Position numbers and translations under genes: made by a program
Part shown: positions 1 through 8,513 of the stretch, piece by piece
Position numbering within the stretch: position 1 is the first letter of the stretch
Layout: each line of letters starts with the position of its first letter
DNA from: Actinomadura coerulea
GTDB taxonomy: Bacteria; Actinomycetota; Actinomycetes; Streptosporangiales; Streptosporangiaceae
Assembly: GCF_014208105.1 (NCBI RefSeq)
Contig: NZ_JACHMQ010000001.1
Location: 2,356,001-2,420,000 of the forward strand
DNA length: 64,000 bases
Direction of reading: 5' to 3'
Notes under the pieces: generated by a model
The model's input: the letters and a program-made list of their open reading frames with translations, nothing else
What the model was told of the DNA's origin: nothing
The model's database searches: none

Positions 1-29
1 CCCGGCCGCCCGATGTCGGGTCGGCCGGG
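1..29 (-). terminator. GC-rich hairpin behind the fusion hydrolase gene
   Basis: The sequence folds into CCCGGCCG-CCCGA, loop TG, TCGGG-(T)-CGGCCGGG: an 8+5 bp stem with one bulged T, starting 31 bases past the stop codon of the leftward gene that ends at 61. No T-run is visible because the window starts here. A factor-independent terminator of the GC-only actinobacterial type is the likely role. Confidence 0.5.
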
Positions 30-60
30 CCCGGCGCCTCCGGCGGGAGGACGTGCCGCC

Positions 61-2739
61 TCAGGCGCAGGTGAAGTCGCGCTCGGGCAGGCGGCCGGTC
101 AGCAGGTAGCCGTTCACCGTCTCGCTGACGCAGGTGTTCGGGTAGCCGCGCTGGTAGGGCGCGTGGACGTCGGCGTCCAGCGTGACCATCCGCGATCCGC
201 GCAGCAGCCCGTGCAGTGCCCGGTTGGCCGGATAGGTCGTGCGGGTGTCGCCGGTCGCGGCGACCATCAGCGCGGGCAGCCGCCCGCCGACCTCGGCCGG
301 CCGCTCGGCGGGCCGCGCCGGCCAGAACGCGCACGGGTTGACGTTGCGGGTCAGGGGCGCGAACAGCGGGCTCGCCTCCCGGTTGCGCTCGATGTCGCGC
401 CGGTAGAACTCCGGGTCGCGCGGCGCCGCCGCGTCCCCGCAGATGATGGCGGTCTGCCCGCTCCCGTACACCGACTCGGCTCCGGTGAGCAGGAACGCCA
501 GTTCCTCGTCCAGCTCCTTGGTCGGCTGGATGCTCTTCCCCGCCGCGGCCTTGGCGAAGACCCCCAGCGACTCCGCCAGGACTGCCCGTGCCCGGTCCTC
601 GTCGGTGCCGAGGTTGTCGAACAGCACGACCGGCAGCATGGTGTCGTCCACGCGGTACCGGCCGACGGCGAGAGGCGTCCTTGCGGCCGCCTTGACGAGC
701 CCGCGCACTGTTTCGAGGACGTCGGCGCGGGTGCCGCCGAGGCCGTAGGCCGAGTCGCGCTTCGCGGCCCACGCGGCCCACGCGCCGAGCGCGTGGTCGT
801 TGGCGCCCTCGGTGCCGGCCAGCAGGCGCGGCCCGAAGCGGGTCGGGTCGACCGAGCTGTCGAGGACGACGCGGTCGAGGCGCCCGGGGAACATCGCCGC
901 GTACACCGACCCGAGGTAGGTGCCGTAGGACGCGCCGTTGTAGGAGACCTTCCGCTCCCCGAGGACGCCGCGGACGATGTCCATGTCGCGAGCGATGTTG
1001 CGAGTGCTGATGTGCGGCAGGACGCCGGTGTTCGTCCGCGCGCACCGGTCGGCGAGATCCTTGGCGAACGCGGCGGACCGGTCGAATGAGGCGCGGCTCT
1101 CCCCCGCCGACCGGATCCAGGTCCCGGAGGGCCCGCGGCAGTCGACCGGGGCGCTGCGGCCGAGCGAGCGCGGGTCCATCCCCACCAGGTCGTAGCGCGG
1201 GCCCGCCTTCCCCATGATGGAGCGCATGTAGGGCGGCATGTCGATGGCCGGTCCCGGGCCGCCGCCGTTGAGGATCATCGTCCCGATGCGGTGGTCGCCG
1301 TCGGACGCCGCCAGCCGGGAGATCGCGACGGTGATGGTGCGGCCCTCCGGACGGCGGTAGTCGAGCGGGACGGTGACGTCCGCGCACCGGGCGCCGGCCT
1401 CGTCGAGCTCCCTGCCGACCTCGTCGCCGGCGTCGAGGGCGCACTTCTTCCAGTTCGGCCGCTGGTCGTAGAAGCGGGAGAGACCGCCCTTCCCGGACGC
1501 GGCGGCGGCCGGTGCGGCGGTCAGCCCACCGGTCCGTGCGGCCGCCGGTGAGGCGGCCGGTGCGGCCGCCCCGTCGCAGAAGGCCGTCTCGACGAGCCTC
1601 ATCTGGTCGTCGAACGCCTCCTTGGTGGGCGGGTTCTCGTTGAGGGCGACCGCCACGCGGCGCCCGGACGGGGCGACGCCCGAGACGGTGATGTAGCTCT
1701 CGATGCCGCCGGCGTGCCCCCACCAGGTGCCGCCGCAGCGCAGCGGGGTCCCGATCAGGCCGAGGCCGTAGGCCGCGCCGTCCCAGACGCGGTCGGGGTC
1801 GGCGGGGACCGTCTGCTTCATCTGCGCGAGCATCGCGGGGCTCAGCAGGCGGCCGCCCGTCAGCGCGCCGAAGAAGACGTTCAGGTCCCGGGGGCTGGAG
1901 ACCAGCGCGCCGCCGGCCCAGGCCACCGTCGTGTTCATCTCGGTGTAGTCGCGCCAGCGGACGGTCCCGTCGCGCTCCTCACGCAGGTAGCCGTGCGCGT
2001 GCGCTCCCCTGATCCGCGTCTCGTCGCCCGGCCAGTAGGTGTCGCGCAGCCGCAGCGGCCGGATGATCCGGCGCTGGACCTCCTCCTCCAGGCTGTGCCC
2101 GCTCGCCTTCTCCGCGATGAGCCCCGCGATGATGTAGTTCGTGGTCGAGTAGTGCCAACCGGGGCGCGGGGGCGGGAGCTTCAGCGCCCGATCGATCAGT
2201 TCACCGGGCTCGAAGTGCCGGAAGCGGTACTCGTCGGGGCTGGAGAACGTGTCGGTGTAGTCGGGCAGGCCGCTGGTGTGCCGCAGCAGGCTCCGCACGG
2301 TGATCTTCCGGCCGTCGTAGCCGCCCCGGTCGAGAAGACCGGGCAGGTAGCGCTCGACGGGGGCGTCCAGCGAGACGCGGCCCTCCCGTGCCAGCTGGAG
2401 CACCGTGACGGCCGTGAACGTCTTGGTGACGCTGGCGATCCGCACCCGCAGGTCCGCGGTCATCGGCCGCCGCGTGCGCCGGTCGGCCACCCCGCTGCCG
2501 GCCTTCCACGTCCCGCACGCGGGATCGTCGACGCGGACGGCGGCGCCGGTGAGCCCGTGCGTCCCGGTCATCCGCTCCAGTGCCGCCAGGGTCGCCGTGC
2601 GGTCGGTGCAGCCGGCCGGCGCTGGCTCGGCTCGCGCGGGCGCCGGGACGGCGGCGGCCGCGGCGATCGCGGCCCCCGCCGCCAGCACCGCGACCGCCCG
2701 CCTGGCGGCCCGGCGCCGCATCGGTCGTGTCGTCGTCAT
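61..2739 (-). CDS. Secreted serine beta-lactamase-like / TAP-like alpha/beta hydrolase fusion
   Basis: An 892-residue exported protein made of two serine hydrolases. After an Arg-rich, Ala-rich signal peptide (about residues 1-37) comes a class C beta-lactamase / D-Ala-D-Ala carboxypeptidase-like domain (about 40-390) with SVTK (Ser103, Lys106), a YST motif at 197-199 in place of the usual Tyr-x-Asn, and a GHAGG segment in the third active-site position. An Ala/Pro-rich linker leads to a tripeptidyl-aminopeptidase-like alpha/beta hydrolase (about 425-892) with GGGPG oxyanion strand, GASYGTYLG nucleophile elbow and a C-terminal TAP-like part with Asp (TGDTRT) and His (DVHAPY). Each half resembles a full-length independent enzyme. 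The ATG at 2739 lies 8 bases after TAGCGT (2748-2753), suggesting leaderless transcription. Substrate unknown; peptide or peptidoglycan stems are plausible. Confidence 0.85.
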   Translation of the reverse strand: MTTTRPMRRRAARRAVAVLAAGAAIAAAAAVPAPARAEPAPAGCTDRTATLAALERMTGTHGLTGAAVRVDDPACGTWKAGSGVADRRTRRPMTADLRVRIASVTKTFTAVTVLQLAREGRVSLDAPVERYLPGLLDRGGYDGRKITVRSLLRHTSGLPDYTDTFSSPDEYRFRHFEPGELIDRALKLPPPRPGWHYSTTNYIIAGLIAEKASGHSLEEEVQRRIIRPLRLRDTYWPGDETRIRGAHAHGYLREERDGTVRWRDYTEMNTTVAWAGGALVSSPRDLNVFFGALTGGRLLSPAMLAQMKQTVPADPDRVWDGAAYGLGLIGTPLRCGGTWWGHAGGIESYITVSGVAPSGRRVAVALNENPPTKEAFDDQMRLVETAFCDGAAAPAASPAAARTGGLTAAPAAAASGKGGLSRFYDQRPNWKKCALDAGDEVGRELDEAGARCADVTVPLDYRRPEGRTITVAISRLAASDGDHRIGTMILNGGGPGPAIDMPPYMRSIMGKAGPRYDLVGMDPRSLGRSAPVDCRGPSGTWIRSAGESRASFDRSAAFAKDLADRCARTNTGVLPHISTRNIARDMDIVRGVLGERKVSYNGASYGTYLGSVYAAMFPGRLDRVVLDSSVDPTRFGPRLLAGTEGANDHALGAWAAWAAKRDSAYGLGGTRADVLETVRGLVKAAARTPLAVGRYRVDDTMLPVVLFDNLGTDEDRARAVLAESLGVFAKAAAGKSIQPTKELDEELAFLLTGAESVYGSGQTAIICGDAAAPRDPEFYRRDIERNREASPLFAPLTRNVNPCAFWPARPAERPAEVGGRLPALMVAATGDTRTTYPANRALHGLLRGSRMVTLDADVHAPYQRGYPNTCVSETVNGYLLTGRLPERDFTCA

Positions 2740-2897
2740 GGTGTCCGACGCTAAGCACGCGAAGGCGCGGGCACACTGCGGGCAGCGGGCGGCCGCGGGG
2801 TGGGGACAGCCCCAGGACGCGCCCCGCGACCAAAGTCGATGGCGCCGCCGACCTGCGGCCGCTGACCGTGCCGGGCGCCATGGCTACCGTTGGGCGG
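2740..2897. promoter_or_regulatory. Divergent promoter region
   Basis: 158 bases separate the leftward fusion hydrolase from the rightward histidine kinase. TAGCGT at 2748-2753 (minus strand) and TACCGT at 2885-2890 (plus strand) sit 8 and 7 bases before the respective start codons, as expected of -10 boxes of leaderless transcripts. I see no clear shared operator. Confidence 0.5.
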
Positions 2898-4100
2898 ATG
2901 GACCTTCTGCGCCGGCCGTGGCGCGACTGGCTCGGCGACCTCGGCGCCGCCGGCGCCGCGATGCTGCTCGGCTGGGTGCTGCTCCAGGGCACGGTGGACG
3001 ACCTGCCCCCGGGAGAGACGATCGTGATCCGGCGGGACGTGCTGATCGGCGCCGTCGCCTGCGTGTTCCTCGTTCTCTTCCGGCGCCGCCACCCGGTGGC
3101 CCTCGCGGTCGTGATGGTGTTCGCGCAGTGGGCGGCGACGACGACGCTCGGCACGGCGGCGATCGCGATGTACTCGCTGGCGATGCTGCGCCCCTGGCGG
3201 ATCGCGCTGCCGATCGCCGGCGCCAGCCTGGCTCTGATCATCGGGCTGTTCCGGGTCACGGCGCCCGAGAAGGAGTTCCTCCAGGGCAGCGTCATCTTCG
3301 CGCTGATCTACGCGGTCCTCGTCACGACGGGCATGCTGGTGCGGTCCCGGCGGCAGCTCATCGCCTCACTGGAGGAGCGGGCCCGCGCCGCCGGGACCGA
3401 GCAGCGGCTGCGGGTCGAGGAGGCCCGGCTGCTGGAGCGCGAGCGGCTCGCGCGCGAGATGCACGACGTCCTCGCGCACCGCATCTCGCTGCTGGCCGTG
3501 CACGCGGGGGCGCTGGAGTTCGGCCCGGGCACGCCGGACGGGCAGCGCGAGGCCGCCGGGATCATCCGGCGCAGCGCCTACGAGGCGATGGAGGACCTGC
3601 GCGAGGTGATCGGCGTCCTGCGGGACGACGCGCCCGGCGCCGATCCCGAGCGTCCGCAGCCGACCCTCGCGGACGTCCCCGGGCTGGTCGAGGAGTCGCG
3701 GCTGGCCGGGGGCCGCGTCACGCTGGAGCAGGACGTCCCCGACCCAGGGCTGGTCCCCTCCCGCGTCGGGCGGCACGCCTACCGGATCGTCCAGGAGGGG
3801 CTGACGAACGCCCGCAAGCACGCGCCGGGCGCGGAGGTCCGGGTGTCCCTGGCCGCGGGCGCCGAACTGGACATCGAGATCGTCAACGCGTTGCCCCCCG
3901 GCCCGCCCGCCCGGCCCCTGCCCGGCTCCGGCACGGGGCTGGTCGGCCTCGCCGAGCGCGTGGCGCTGCTCGGCGGGACCCTGGAGCACGGCCGCGGCGG
4001 CGACGGGCGGTTCCGGCTGCGCGCCCGCCTTCCGCTGCGGGCCGCGCATGGCGCCGGTACCGGTGGGAAGGGTGATACTCATGGCAGCGAACTCCTCTGA
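2898..4100 (+). CDS. NarL-type sensor histidine kinase
   Basis: Predicted 400-residue membrane sensor kinase. The N-terminal half has about five hydrophobic segments and little extracytoplasmic sequence, so it probably senses a membrane signal. A coiled-coil-like linker leads to a HisKA_3 dimerisation box (AREMHDVLAHRISLL, phospho-acceptor His) and a HATPase domain (RIVQEGLTNARKHA N-box; GSGTGLVGLAERVALLGG G-box). I chose ATG 2898 because TACCGT ends 7 bases before it; an ATG at 2880 is the alternative. Its last 20 bases overlap the next gene, and a NarL response regulator follows 430 bases downstream, so the kinase and regulator form one system interrupted by a small flavin-barrel gene. Confidence 0.85.
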   Translation: MDLLRRPWRDWLGDLGAAGAAMLLGWVLLQGTVDDLPPGETIVIRRDVLIGAVACVFLVLFRRRHPVALAVVMVFAQWAATTTLGTAAIAMYSLAMLRPWRIALPIAGASLALIIGLFRVTAPEKEFLQGSVIFALIYAVLVTTGMLVRSRRQLIASLEERARAAGTEQRLRVEEARLLERERLAREMHDVLAHRISLLAVHAGALEFGPGTPDGQREAAGIIRRSAYEAMEDLREVIGVLRDDAPGADPERPQPTLADVPGLVEESRLAGGRVTLEQDVPDPGLVPSRVGRHAYRIVQEGLTNARKHAPGAEVRVSLAAGAELDIEIVNALPPGPPARPLPGSGTGLVGLAERVALLGGTLEHGRGGDGRFRLRARLPLRAAHGAGTGGKGDTHGSELL

Positions 4101-4509
4101 CGAGCCCGTGCTCGAAGAACTCGACCGCGCCGAGTGCATGAAGCTCCTCGCCGGCGGCACCATCGGCCGGGTGGCGTTCGACGACGGCGAGGGACCGACG
4201 GTCGTCCCGGTGAACTACGCCGTCGAGGGCGACTCGGTGATCTTCCGCACGTCGGCGTCGGGCCGGCTGAACCGCAACCTGCTGTCGGCGGTGACCGGCG
4301 GGGAGGTCCGGGCGGCCTTCGAGGTCGACCGGTTCGAGGAGGCCCACCACGAGGGGTGGAGCGTGCTGCTGCGCGGCGGCGCCCACCCCCTGTCCGAGGC
4401 GGAGAAGGCCGAGGTCGCGCAGGTCCGGCCGTGGCCGGGCGGCGACCGGGAGGCGTGGTTCCGGCTGGCGGCCTCGAGCGTCACCGGGCGCCGCCTGCGC
4501 CGCGGCTGA
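4081..4509 (+). CDS. Pyridoxamine 5'-phosphate oxidase-family split-barrel protein
   Basis: A 142-residue protein of the FMN/F420-binding split-barrel superfamily: it has the GRVAFDDGEGPTVVPVNY beta-barrel start and the FRTSASGRLNRNL segment typical of the actinobacterial PPOX-type proteins. Such proteins bind FMN, F420 or haem; cofactor and substrate cannot be told here. The start is supported by GAAGGG 9 bases upstream, located inside the end of the kinase gene (20-base overlap), so the two are translated from one message. Its position between a sensor kinase and its response regulator is unusual and suggests a co-regulated or sensory role. Confidence 0.8.
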   Translation: MAANSSDEPVLEELDRAECMKLLAGGTIGRVAFDDGEGPTVVPVNYAVEGDSVIFRTSASGRLNRNLLSAVTGGEVRAAFEVDRFEEAHHEGWSVLLRGGAHPLSEAEKAEVAQVRPWPGGDREAWFRLAASSVTGRRLRRG

Positions 4510-4529
4510 GCCGCCCTTAGGGTGGCCGG

Positions 4530-5195
4530 ATGGACTCTCCTCCCGTCCGCGTCCTGATCGTCGACGACGACGCGCTCGTCCGGACCGGCCTGTCGATGAT
4601 GCTGGCGAGCGCCGGCGACCTGGAGGTCGTCGCGGACGTCGCCGACGGCGCCGAGGTCGTCGGCGCCGTGAACCAGCACCGGCCCGACGTCGTGCTGATG
4701 GACATCCGGATGCCGCGGATGGACGGGCTCGCGGCGACCGCGCTGCTGCGCGGCCGCCGCGAGCCGCCCGAGATCATCATCTTGACCACGTTCGACAGCG
4801 ACGACCACATCCTGCGGGCGATGCGCGCGGGCGCGAGCGGCTTCCTGCTGAAGCACACCCCGCCGCCGGAGATCGTCCGGGCGATCCGCCAGGTCGCCGC
4901 CGGCGAGCCGATGATGTCGCCCGCGGTGCTGCGCAGGATGATGGCGTACGTGGCCGAGAGCGGCGCCGATCCGCGCCGCGCCCGCGCCCGCGGTCTGCTG
5001 GCCCGGCTGAGCGAGGGCGAGCGGGCCGTGGCCGCGCTCGTCGGGCGCGGCCTGACCAACAGCGAGATCGGCAAGGAGCTCTCGCTCAGCGTCGCCACCG
5101 TGAAGGCGTACGTGTCGCGGCTGCTGGCCAAGCTGGAACTGAACAACCGCGTCCAGATCGCCCTGCTCGTCCACGACGCCGCCCTCGACGACTAG
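4530..5195 (+). CDS. NarL/FixJ-type response regulator
   Basis: A 221-residue two-domain response regulator: receiver domain with acidic pocket Asp12-Asp13-Asp14, phospho-acceptor Asp58 (VVLMDIRMP), the Thr of ILTTFD and the conserved Lys of FLLKHT, then a LuxR-type helix-turn-helix (LTNSEIGKELSLSVATVKAYVSRLL, given here as segments around residues 180-205). TAGGGT at 4518-4523 lies 6 bases before the ATG, so it can also be transcribed separately from the kinase as a leaderless message. Its stop codon and that of the convergent transporter share the palindrome CTAG (5192-5195). Confidence 0.9.
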   Translation: MDSPPVRVLIVDDDALVRTGLSMMLASAGDLEVVADVADGAEVVGAVNQHRPDVVLMDIRMPRMDGLAATALLRGRREPPEIIILTTFDSDDHILRAMRAGASGFLLKHTPPPEIVRAIRQVAAGEPMMSPAVLRRMMAYVAESGADPRRARARGLLARLSEGERAVAALVGRGLTNSEIGKELSLSVATVKAYVSRLLAKLELNNRVQIALLVHDAALDD

Positions 5196-6697
5196 TCCTC
5201 CGGGCCGCGCCGCGCCAGCGGGACGTGGCGGAGCAGCAGGGCCGCCGCCAGGCCCGCCGCGGCGACGGGCAGCGCCGCGACGAACAGGGTGGAGTACGCG
5301 TCGGCGAAGGCTTCGGCGACACCGTCGCGCACCGGCGCCGGAAGCGTCTCCAGCACCTCGGGGCGGACGGCGTCGCCGAACGCCGGGACCCGCCCGTCCG
5401 GGACCCGCCGGACGACCTCCTCGGCGAACCGGTTCGACACGACGGCGCCGAAGACCGCCATCCCGGCGGCGGTGCCGAGCATCCGGCTCGCGAACACGCC
5501 CGAGCTCGCCGCGCCGAGGTCGCGGTGCGGCGCCGCCTGCTGCGCGATCAGCATGACGACCTGCTGGGACAGCCCGGCGCCGAAGCCGAGCACCGCCATG
5601 GAGCAGCCCGCGGCGACCAGGCCGGTGCGGGCGTCCATCGTCGCCAGCAGCGCGATCCCCGCCGCGCTGACCGCCATGCTCGCCGCCGGCAGCCGGTGGT
5701 AGCGGCCGGTCCGGTGGATGTACTTCCCCGCCGCCACGGACGACGCCAGGAGAGCGAGCATCATCGGCAGCAGGAGCAGACCCGACCTGGTCGCGCCCAC
5801 TCCCCCGACGACCTGGAAGAACATCGGCAGGTAGGTGGCGAGCCCGAATCCCGTCGCGCCGCCGACGGCCGCGACGGCGCAGGCCACGCTGAACGACCGG
5901 TCGCGGAACAGCCGCGGCGGGATGATCGGCTCGGCGGCCGTCCGCTCGGCGAGCACCCACACGGTGAACAGCACGGCCGAGGCCGCCGCCAGCGAGAGGA
6001 CGACGGGCGAGCCCCACGCGTACCGCGTCCCGGCCCAGCTGGTGAACAGGGTGAAGCAGGTGACGGCGGCCCCGAGCAGGACGATCCCCGGGTAGTCGAT
6101 CCGCGGCCTGCCCTTCGGCGCCGGCAGCCGCAGGAACGGCACGATCACGGCGGTGGCGGCGGCACCGAGCGGCAGGTTGAGGTAGAACACCCACCTCCAC
6201 GACGCGTGGTCGGTGAGGACGCCTCCGGCCAGCGGTCCCGCGATGCTGGAGACGGCGAAGACGATCGCCGAGTAGCCCTGGTACCGGGCGCGCTCGCGCG
6301 GCTCGAACAGCTCGCCGGTGAGCGCGAACATCGAGCTCATCAGGCAGCCGGCCGCGGCGCCCTGGACGGCGCGGAACACGATCAGCCAGGTCATGGTGGG
6401 CGCCGCCCCGCACGCCGCCGATCCGGCGAGGAACCCCAGCAGGCCGGTCAGCAGGACGCGGCGGCGCCCGAACAGGTCCCCGAGCCGCCCCGACAGGGGG
6501 ACGGTGACGCTGGTGGCCAGCACGTACGCCGTCGACACCCAGGCGAGCCGGTCGAGCCCGCCGAGGTCCCCCACGATCGTCGGCAGCGCGGTGCCGAGCA
6601 CCGTCGCGTCCAGCGAGGACATGAGCCCGGCGAGCATGAGCCCGCCGAACACCAGCCGGCGGTGCCGGCCGGTCATGGGCGCGGTCGTCTCGATCAC
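5192..6697 (-). CDS. MFS drug-efflux transporter, DHA2 (14-TMS) family
   Basis: About 501 residues with 14 predicted membrane spans, an EmrB/QacA-type proton antiporter. Family marks: SSLDATVLGTALPTI in the first span region, GRLGDLFGRRRVLL between spans 2 and 3 (motif A), RAVQGAAAG (motif B) and IAGPLAGGVLTD (motif C of antiporters). GGGAGG lies 6 bases before the GTG at 6697, which is better spaced than the GTG at 6703. It is divergently paired with a MarR regulator, the standard arrangement for a ligand-inducible exporter. The 3' end overlaps the response regulator tail to tail by 4 bases, leaving no room for a dedicated terminator. Confidence 0.9.
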   Translation of the reverse strand: MIETTAPMTGRHRRLVFGGLMLAGLMSSLDATVLGTALPTIVGDLGGLDRLAWVSTAYVLATSVTVPLSGRLGDLFGRRRVLLTGLLGFLAGSAACGAAPTMTWLIVFRAVQGAAAGCLMSSMFALTGELFEPRERARYQGYSAIVFAVSSIAGPLAGGVLTDHASWRWVFYLNLPLGAAATAVIVPFLRLPAPKGRPRIDYPGIVLLGAAVTCFTLFTSWAGTRYAWGSPVVLSLAAASAVLFTVWVLAERTAAEPIIPPRLFRDRSFSVACAVAAVGGATGFGLATYLPMFFQVVGGVGATRSGLLLLPMMLALLASSVAAGKYIHRTGRYHRLPAASMAVSAAGIALLATMDARTGLVAAGCSMAVLGFGAGLSQQVVMLIAQQAAPHRDLGAASSGVFASRMLGTAAGMAVFGAVVSNRFAEEVVRRVPDGRVPAFGDAVRPEVLETLPAPVRDGVAEAFADAYSTLFVAALPVAAAGLAAALLLRHVPLARRGPED

Positions 6698-6703
6698 GCG
6701 CAC

Positions 6704-6780
6704 CTCCCAATTCTATGCGTTGGACATATAGATGCTAGACACAGATAGATGAGTCGCGCAATCCATCTAGACTGGGCGCC
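6704..6780. promoter_or_regulatory. Divergent MarR/MFS promoter with three TAGATG half-sites
   Basis: This 77-base gap is conspicuously AT-rich for the genome. TAGATG occurs at 6729-6734 and 6746-6751 and, inverted as CATCTA, at 6764-6769; centre spacing is 17 and 18 bases, close to two helical turns each. The second and third copies form an inverted repeat with a 12-base spacer. The third copy overlaps TAGACT (6768-6773), the likely -10 box of the MarR gene. A MarR dimer operator repressing both directions is the obvious inference. Confidence 0.6.
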
Positions 6781-7236
6781 ATGAGCGACGAGGCGCTGGA
6801 CGCCGTCGAGCGGAGCATGGTCAGGCTGCGCCGGGGCATGTCGCGGCAGCGGCTGGGCAAGGCGGCGATCAGGGACCACAACCTCCCGGTGGACGTGCAG
6901 GTCCTGCACGTCGTGGACATCGTGGACGAGGGCCCCGACCGGCCCGGCGAGGAGATGAGCGTCGGCCTGGTGGCCGCCCGCCTCGGCGTCGACGCCTCGC
7001 GCGGCAGCCGCATCGTCGCCGAGGCGGTCAAGTCGGGCTATGTCCGGCGGGTCGCCTCGCAGGAGGACGGCCGGCGCATCCACCTGGAGCTCACCGACGC
7101 GGGCAGGGCCGTCGTCGACGCCACCCGCCGCACCCGGCAGGAGCACTTCGCCAAGGCCATGAGCGGCTGGACGGACGAGGAGCGCTCCGCGTTCGCCCGC
7201 CTCCTGTCCCGCTTCGTCCACACCTACGAGGACTGA
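6781..7236 (+). CDS. MarR-family transcriptional regulator
   Basis: A 151-residue winged-helix regulator: an N-terminal dimerisation helix, helix-turn-helix around residues 60-85 (MSVGLVAARLGVDASRGSR), wing with QEDGRRIHLELTDAGRAVV, and a C-terminal dimerisation helix. This is the standard MarR architecture and length. The start is fixed by TAGACT 7 bases upstream (leaderless). Divergent from the DHA2 exporter, so it very likely represses the exporter and itself through the TAGATG repeats between them. The ligand is unknown. Confidence 0.88.
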   Translation: MSDEALDAVERSMVRLRRGMSRQRLGKAAIRDHNLPVDVQVLHVVDIVDEGPDRPGEEMSVGLVAARLGVDASRGSRIVAEAVKSGYVRRVASQEDGRRIHLELTDAGRAVVDATRRTRQEHFAKAMSGWTDEERSAFARLLSRFVHTYED

Positions 7237-7385
7237 CCGCCCCGGCGGCCGGCGCGGGGCGCCTCGCGTCCTCCCCCGGTTGCGGTCGGACGGCGCGCGC
7301 CTACGACCACGGTCGCGGGTCCGGTGCGGAGCGCTCGGCCTCACGGAGGACGGAGCCCCGGTCGACCGGCGTCTAGGCTGACGGG

Positions 7386-8513
7386 ATGGGTGGTCGCCTG
7401 ATCCCGCCGCCGGGGCGCGCACGGGACGCGGCCCTGGCGGGCGGAGTGCTCGCCGTGGTGGCCGTCAGCAGTCTGAAGTCGCTCGTCGGCCCGCGCGAGG
7501 AGCCGTGGGCGGCGACCGCGTTCGACTGGGCGCTGATCCTCCTCGCCTGCGGGTCGCTGTTCTTCGCCCGCGGGCGGCCGGTGGCCGTCGCGGCCCTCGT
7601 CCTGGTGACCACCGGCGCCTACTACGTCGCCAGCCTGCACGACGGCGGGCTGATGATCGCGGTCATCGCGGCACTGTACGCGGTCGCGGCCGGCGGCCGG
7701 CTCCAGGCCGCCGTCGTCCTGTCGGCGCTGACCGTGATCGCCACCGGCGCCGGGACCCTGCTCGGCAACCGCGACGTCAACGGCGTCGCCCTGTTCATGC
7801 TGACCGGGTGGCTGGTGGCCGTGGTGGCGCTCGGGTGGGTGCGGCACAGCCGGCTCGCCTACCTGCGCGAGGCCGAGCGGCGCGCCGCGGGCGAGGAGCG
7901 GCTGCGCATCGCCCGCGAGCTGCACGACGTCGTCGGCCACCACCTCTCGCTGATCAACGTCCAGGCCGGGACGTCGCTGCACCGCTTCCACCGGGACCCG
8001 GCGCAGGGCGAGGCGGCCCTCGCCGCGATCAAGGCGTCGAGCCGGGAGGCCCTGCGCGACCTGCGCGCCACCCTCGGGGTGCTGCGGCAGGCCGACGAGG
8101 AGGCGCCGACCGCGCCCCCGCCCACCCTGGACGGGATCGGCGGGCTGATCGGGACGGCCCGGGCGGCCGGCCTCACCGTGCACGGCGGCGTCACCGGCGA
8201 GGCGGACCCGCCCACCGAGGTCGGCCTGGCCGCCTACCGCATCGTCCAGGAGTCGCTCACCAACGTCTCGCGGCACGCCGCCGCCGCGGAGGTCACGGTC
8301 AGCGTCGAGCGGGGGCCGGGCGCGCTGCTCGTCGAGGTCGCCGACGACGGCCGGGGCGCCGGGCCGCCGCCGGCGGGTCCGGGAAGCGGCGTCGAGGGGA
8401 TGCGCGAACGGGCCCGCGCGCTCGGCGGCGAGCTGACGGCGGGACCGCGGCCGGGCGGCGGCTTCCTCGTCCGGGCCCGGCTGCCCTACGGGAACGAGGC
8501 GCGCACGCGATGA
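7386..8513 (+). CDS. NarL-type sensor histidine kinase
   Basis: A 375-residue kinase with about five membrane segments in the first 160 residues, a HisKA_3 box (IARELHDVVGHHLSLINVQ) and a HATPase domain (YRIVQESLTNVSRHA; DDGRGAG; GVEGMRERARALGG). TAGGCT (7374-7379) sits 6 bases before the ATG, indicating a leaderless start. The stop codon overlaps the ATG of the response regulator (ATGA at 8510-8513), so the pair is translationally coupled. The 149-base gap before it follows the marR gene on the same strand and holds no gene. Confidence 0.9.
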   Translation: MGGRLIPPPGRARDAALAGGVLAVVAVSSLKSLVGPREEPWAATAFDWALILLACGSLFFARGRPVAVAALVLVTTGAYYVASLHDGGLMIAVIAALYAVAAGGRLQAAVVLSALTVIATGAGTLLGNRDVNGVALFMLTGWLVAVVALGWVRHSRLAYLREAERRAAGEERLRIARELHDVVGHHLSLINVQAGTSLHRFHRDPAQGEAALAAIKASSREALRDLRATLGVLRQADEEAPTAPPPTLDGIGGLIGTARAAGLTVHGGVTGEADPPTEVGLAAYRIVQESLTNVSRHAAAAEVTVSVERGPGALLVEVADDGRGAGPPPAGPGSGVEGMRERARALGGELTAGPRPGGGFLVRARLPYGNEARTR

